This document shows positions 59,189 through 64,000 of a stretch of DNA of 64,000 nt, piece after piece; the first letter of the stretch is position 1; each line of letters starts with the position of its first letter. The DNA comes from Costus lasius (Eukaryota > Streptophyta > Magnoliopsida > Zingiberales > Costaceae): NCBI GenBank assembly GCA_027563935.2, contig CM050446.2, positions 33,359,501-33,423,500 on the forward strand, written 5' to 3'. Under the pieces are notes generated by a model that was not told the origin of the DNA, searched no databases, and worked only from the letters and a program-made list of their open reading frames with translations. Both the position numbers and the translations under genes were made by a program.

Positions 59189-59851
59189 CAAGGTTTAAAA
59201 AACTGATTGTACATTAGTTTGTATTGGTCCGTTTAAGAAGGAGAAAGAAAGAAAAAAGAAGAAGAAAGAGAAAGAGAAAGAAGAAGGAAGAAGAAGAAGG
59301 GGAAGGAGAAGGAGGAGAAGAAGGTGTTAAGAAAAAAAAGAAGAAAAAGGAGGAGGAGAAAAGGAAGGGTCAGTTAGCTAAGGAACTAGAAGGGTGAAGT
59401 GGAAGAGTCAGCTAGGGAAGCGCATGCACCAGTGCCAACCTCTGAGCGTGCATGTAATGTCCTAGTCCGCACCTTTCTTGTTTTTCTCTTGTTTTTCTTA
59501 TTTGTTTCTTTCTTCCTTTTCTTTGCTACCAAATGCATCTCAGGTTTCTTTTTCTTTTTTCTTTTTCTTGTCTGCTGCAAGTGTCTGCCCGGTTGTTCTT
59601 ATTTCTTTATTTCTTGCTCTACTCTGCTGTCTGGATGCATCTTTGGTTTTTCTTCTTTTTTCCTTTCTTTTTTTCCATGATCAGCGTTAATTTTGTTATT
59701 TCTTTATTTCTTCCTCCTCTTTGCTATCGGATGCATCTCTGGTTTTTCTTAATTCTTTCTTTCTTCCTCTTCTCTAGCTGCGAGACGCGTTGGTTCGTAC
59801 ATAATGTACCAGTCTGCTAGTACTAATACTGGACCAAATTTTGAAACCTTG
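59189..59851. mobile_element. hAT-type MITE with purine/pyrimidine arms
   Basis: A 663-bp element with ends CAAGGTTTAAAAAA (left) and CAAGGTTTCAAAATT (right, read inward). It is flanked by the perfect 8-bp duplication ATCTTAGC at 59181-59188 and 59852-59859. The left arm (about 59231-59395) is almost pure A and G. The right arm (about 59465-59790) is almost pure T and C, with three repeats of roughly 100 bp built on a GGATGCATCTnTGG core (59530, 59633, 59730). No coding capacity. It lies in the presumed intron of the candidate gene. Confidence 0.9.
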
Positions 59852-61023
59852 ATCTTAGCTGTCAGATATAGTGAAATGCATGATATTTGACCTTATACTA
59901 TTATTTTTAGTCCTGATTACGTCATTGCTGAAATTGAGAACTTTGAAGTCATACGCACCATTGGAGTACAATATTGAATTTCTTAGCTTTTAAGTATAGC
60001 AATTTCATTTTCGGAGCATTAAATGGTTTATTTGTGACAAAAAGTTTGGCATTATAATCTGTCACTGTTGCCTCTTATGGTTAGAGTTGATTTCCTTTTT
60101 AAAGTCTGTTTCTTTTCTGTTTGAAACCCCTAGGTCAAGAGTTTCTAATTTTTAGTGAATAAATTTGAATTTATTTTAGATCATTAGCTATTTTACTTGA
60201 ACACGTGAAATGTTTATACTAAATACAAGCATAATACAATGGCTTGTTTCAAGAGGTGTGATAAAAATGGTACCATAACGGAGTAGTCAGATGGAGAGTA
60301 GTCAAATTTACTACACTTCATGAGTAACCATGGCTTGTTTCAAAAGGTTGTATGTATTATGTCATCTATGTCAAATAGATTAGATTGGGCTCTTCTATTA
60401 TCCTGCAAACTTGAAAAAGTATTTGCACAGTGGATAAAATTAGAGAAAAAAGACAAGTGAATTAGAATTTAAGTACCCATCCTAACTCTTGGATCATGCT
60501 TAAGAAAAGAAACCGTTTATGCTTAACTTTTAGTTTTACTAAATAAGACTAGGAAATTATATTCTTTGTGTTTCATCTGTAAAATTGTGCATGGAGATGC
60601 TGGCTCCTTAAGCATTTGAGTTACAATACTATATAATCATCTGATAAGTGTAATGCCATCATATTCGAGTTTACAGTGTGATCTAAATATTTGTTTAATG
60701 ACGTCCTGAAACTATTACACAATGAAGGTTCATAAAGTCAAAATTTTCTCTTTCGTGGAGCAAGATGTGCTTGTGACATATTGATACCATTTGTGATGAT
60801 TACGAGGCTAGATGCCTTTGTACCGTAATTCCAAAGGGATTGGAAATATGTGTAATTCTTGAAAGCATTTGTTTTTAATGTTTGAAAAAAATTTCATATT
60901 GAATTAACCTTTCTACAAAAGATAGCATTTATTTTTATTCAACCTGAAACTTTTAGGTGTCTTACTGAGGTATAGTAATACAATATCATAATTAATTATT
61001 TCTCTCCTATTTATTCTTGCAAG

Positions 61024-61068
61024 TGGAATAATAAGAAAGCTAAGAATAAGAAGAATGAGCGAGATTAA
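61024..61068 (+). CDS. Possible last coding exon (15 codons) of the candidate gene
   Basis: After a pyrimidine-rich acceptor (TTATTCTTGCAAG), the phase-0 frame reads WNNKKAKNKKNERD and then TAA. The strongly basic Lys/Asn tail suits the basic first exon at 52079-52303, and the phase agrees. Downstream bases look like a 3' untranslated region. No evidence links the two exons other than strand, phase and composition, so this is a hypothesis. Confidence 0.3.
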   Translation, partial: WNNKKAKNKKNERD

Positions 61069-61319
61069 GTGCAATTGCACCACTTTTGAGGTTATTTGTA
61101 TGTTGCTGGATGTACTGTTTTAATGATTTACTTGGACTGCTTGGTAGTCTTTTCTGTTGAGTGCGTTAAAATTGAGTTTGGAATATGAAAATTGAACTTT
61201 ACCATCTCAACTCCTGACCCGTGGCCTTTACATCATTATCTTTAACACATTCTAAACCCAGTATTTTCTTAATGATCTTGAGTTTCAGTTCTTTAAAAAT
61301 ATTGTATACATACGATTAA

Positions 61320-61547
61320 TGTCTGAAGAGAAAATAGGTATTTGGAATTGCTTGGGTGAATAGCACTCAACAGAGTGATATTTGCATACACTTAGAAATA
61401 AATACATTTATTTTTACAAGGTAATTAATGAGATTATAACTTCCTAAGATACAACTTCCCAAGTCCGAGTTATTTCCTAGGAGCATGCACAGTGCACCTG
61501 AACATTTTATTTGTTGGAAATTTAAACACACTATTTACATTTCACCA
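61320..61547 (-). repeat. 3' LTR of a Copia element
   Basis: On the minus strand it starts TGGTGAAATGTAAATAG, directly after the purine tract GTGGGGGAG (61556-61548), and ends TTCAGACA at 61320, giving about 228 bp. The 5' LTR lies beyond the window, so a TSD cannot be tested. Confidence 0.7.
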
Positions 61548-64000
61548 CTCCCCCACAAGTTGAGGAATTAGATGTCTTTCATTCCCAACTTATCCGCAAG
61601 ATTATGGAAATCTGGACTTGCTAGCTTTAAGTAAGAACATTAGCTAGTTGTTTCTTTGATGGAACATAGGACATACTAATCCTTCTTCCAATTTTTCTTT
61701 AATAAAATGCCTATCAATTTCATTATGTTTTGTCATTTCATGATGAATTGGATTGTGAGAAATGTTGATGGCTGACTTGATATCACAATAAAGCTTCCTA
61801 TTTGATTCTCAAATCATTTAGGATAATTTTAAGCCAAAGCAATTCAAAATTCTGTTTCTGCGTATGACCTTGCCATGACATTTCATTTTTAACTTCTCCA
61901 TGTCACTAAATACAATATACAGTTGATCTCCTATCTACATGGGAGCCTGAATAGCTTGCATCAGTGTAGACTTTTATAATAAGATTTTCATTTCTTGAAT
62001 AAAATTTCCTTTCTTGAGTTGCCTTCTTAAGTAATATAGCATCTAGTTCTTTAGAATCATGCATAAATTGGCTAAGAACATTTATTAATTGGACAGTGTT
62101 TCTGGAACATTCCCTTATTATTTTTAGCTTCACCCAATTTCTAGTTTGGATCCATTGGGGTAGAAATAGGTTTACATGCAATCTTCCCTGTTTTCATTAG
62201 TAAATTAGTCACATATTTTTTGTTGAGATATGAAAATCCCTTTGGAATGTGCCACTTCAATTCCAAGAAAGTACTTTAATTCTCTAAGTTCTTTTATCAT
62301 GGACTCCTTTCCTAGTCTTTGCTTTAATTCATTCCTTCCTCTTTCATCATTTCTAGTCACTATGATGTCATCCATATACACTAGAAGAGTCAGGACCTTG
62401 ATAGCTAAATGTTTAATGAAGAGAGTATGGTTACCTTGACTCTATTTATACCTAGAATTTTGCATAACCTATGAAAATCTTCTAAGTCATGCTCTAAGAC
62501 ATTGTTTTAATCCATATAGGACCCTTTTCAGCTTGCACACTTTATTAATAGATTCCCCGTGTCCAAATGGATATTCATGAATATTTCTTCATTCAAATCA
62601 CGATGAAGGAATGCATTCTTAGCATCACATTGTAGAAGTGGAGCAACTAGTGATAACAAAATTATCACATTATTCATTTTTGCATCTGGAGCAATAGTTT
62701 CCTAATAATCAACCCTAAGTATATGTGTACCCTTTAGCTATCAATTGAGTTTTATACCTTTCAAGAGATTCATCTGTTGTATTTTAGTGTGAAAATCTAT
62801 TTACAATTAACAATTTTTTCTTTTTCGTCGTTCAACAATTTACCTGTTTTATTTCTTTTTCCAATGCACTCGTATACTCTCTCACATCATCTCTCCATTC
62901 CTTTTCTGATAATGCCTTAGAAATAGTTTTAGGAATTGCAACGGTGTTAAACTAACAATGCACATATGTTTGCCGCAGACATAGCGAGAGGATGTTCAGT
63001 ACACTCTCTTGTACCTTTTCTTGTGGCTATGGGAAGATCACTAGAGTTCCAATTGGTTGTGTGGATAAAGGTGGATCAAAACTTATCATGATTTCATTTT
63101 CGGATTCTAAGTTGGGTTCTTGTATTTGTATCTGTGCTAAAATAGTCTTTCTTCTTGAGCATACTTGGGAGAACCTTGGATAATTTTGAGATATAGTGGT
63201 TTGGTTAAGATTGACTCAGAATTGGACTTAGGTAGTTTAGAAAACTTAGGCTTGGGTGTCATACCAACTATAACACGAGGGAGATCACGGGTTTTAAGAG
63301 GTTTAAATAGTTCACAAGTCTCCCCCAAGATGAGATTTGGAGAAAAAAAAAAGACTAGTTTCAATAAATATGATGTTTGCATAAACATGCATTTTTTTGA
63401 AGGATGGGTCGGAACATTTATAGCCCTTTTGACTTAAGAGTACCTAAGGAAAACACATTTGATGGTTCAAGAATCTAGTTTGCCTCTTTATTGGTTATAG
63501 ATGTGAACAAAGGCAATACACCCAAATATCCTCAGTGTGAGACTACTTAAAGCTTTTGAAGTGAGGATAGAAACTATTTAGAATCTCCATGGGGCTTCTA
63601 TTTTCTAACACTGACTGGAAGTTGTTTATCATATATGCAACATTAAGAATAGTTTCACCCTAATTGGACTTAGGAACACTCCCTTGGAATAATAAGACTC
63701 GGGTAGTGTTTATTAAATGTCCTTTTTTTTCTTTCAACTATCCCATTTTGTTGTGGGATATAGGTACTGAGATGGAAAGAATGTTGACATATTTTGATTG
63801 AAGTAAACTCTAGCATTATCTGTTCTAATTTTCTTTACTTTGGCCTCAAATTGGTTTTGGATCAATAAATAAAAATTGGGTATAATAATGCTAACATCTG
63901 ATTTTTATTTAAGAAGGAATATCCAAGTAACTTGAGTTGGTTTGTTTAATCATTGACAAACCAACTTGCCCTATAAATATTAGGTTCTATCGAAAGGTTG
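61548..64000 (-). pseudogene. Copia pol (integrase, RT, RNase H), decayed and running off the window
   Basis: Read leftward from 64000: integrase core with PQQNGIVERKKR (near 63760-63730); a later block with LGCIAFVHI-like and SNVFSLGTLKSKG text (63540-63440); RT with VYMDDIIVTRND (near 62380-62340), LRELKYFLGIEVAHSKGIF and ISQQ (62290-62220); then RNase H with YTDASYSGSHVDRRST (near 61970-61920), a CDIKSAINISHNPIHHEMTK block (61790-61730), DRHFIKEKL and LADKLGMKDI (61600-61575). The order IN, RT, RNase H is diagnostic of Ty1/copia. Numerous stops and frame changes are present. It sits downstream of the candidate gene. Confidence 0.85.

Larger units (their letters stand above)
52304..61023 (+). 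other. Presumed intron space of the candidate gene, filled with transposons
   Basis: It begins with a GT donor and ends with an AG acceptor (TTCTTGCAAG) if the gene model holds. It contains hAT-C (53574-57340), a Copia LTR with primer site (57699-57937) and a hAT-type MITE (59189-59851). The remaining stretches 52304-53573, 57341-57698, 57938-59188 and 59860-61023 are AT-rich. No exon could be assigned in them, though small middle exons may be hidden there. Confidence 0.4.

Noticed and set aside
59399..59820. Hydrophobic frames rich in Phe, Leu and Ser that resemble membrane proteins
   Set aside because: They are translations of the T/C-rich arm of a MITE and are open in all three frames.

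Overview
This window looks like nuclear DNA of a flowering plant. It is AT-rich and gene-poor, it has intron-containing coding remnants, and nearly all of it is transposable elements of plant lineages: Ty3/gypsy chromoviruses, a Tat/Athila-like non-autonomous LTR element, Copia, hAT, PIF/Harbinger and an endogenous pararetrovirus fragment. The species cannot be told from the sequence. No rRNA, tRNA, CRISPR or prokaryotic feature was seen.

Bases 1-42199 are best read as one nested stack, dissected from target-site duplications (TSDs) and termini. The outermost layer is a decayed minus-strand hAT (hAT-A; coding remains at 4180-6153 and probably 41285-41370, right terminus 42199). A solo LTR (2284-3974, TSD GTCAC) sits in its 3' part. 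A minus-strand Reina-like gypsy element (6159-26774, TSD CCCAT) lies in its coding part. That gypsy element carries a Tat-like non-autonomous LTR element (9596-17859) in its RNase H region and an autonomous-type hAT-B (20235-23964, TSD CCGAAGGC) in its gag. A PIF/Harbinger element (26841-41281) also appears to interrupt hAT-A. It contains a Tekay-like chromovirus (27501-37290, TSD CTGCA), whose 5' LTR holds a second solo LTR (28724-30672, TSD CCACT) and whose interior holds a caulimovirid-like endogenous pararetrovirus fragment (about 31760-33430).

Bases 42200-51800 hold LTR remnants of the Tat-like type (42772-46331), poorly characterised decayed DNA, and a non-autonomous hAT-D (48306-50125). 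At 51857-61068 there is one candidate host gene: a GC-rich first exon (start probably 52079) and a possible last exon at 61024-61068. Its intron space holds hAT-C (53574-57340), a Copia LTR piece (57699-57937) and a hAT-type MITE with a perfect 8-bp TSD (59189-59851). From 61320 to the window end lies the 3' part of a minus-strand Copia element.

The most unusual signal is a set of arrays of short palindromes of the form ATTACGG..CCGTAAT or CACGGCC..GGCCGTG. They recur every 50-60 bp inside LTRs of at least two unrelated retrotransposon lineages and in further LTR remnants here. The two LTRs of one element differ by gain or loss of these modules.
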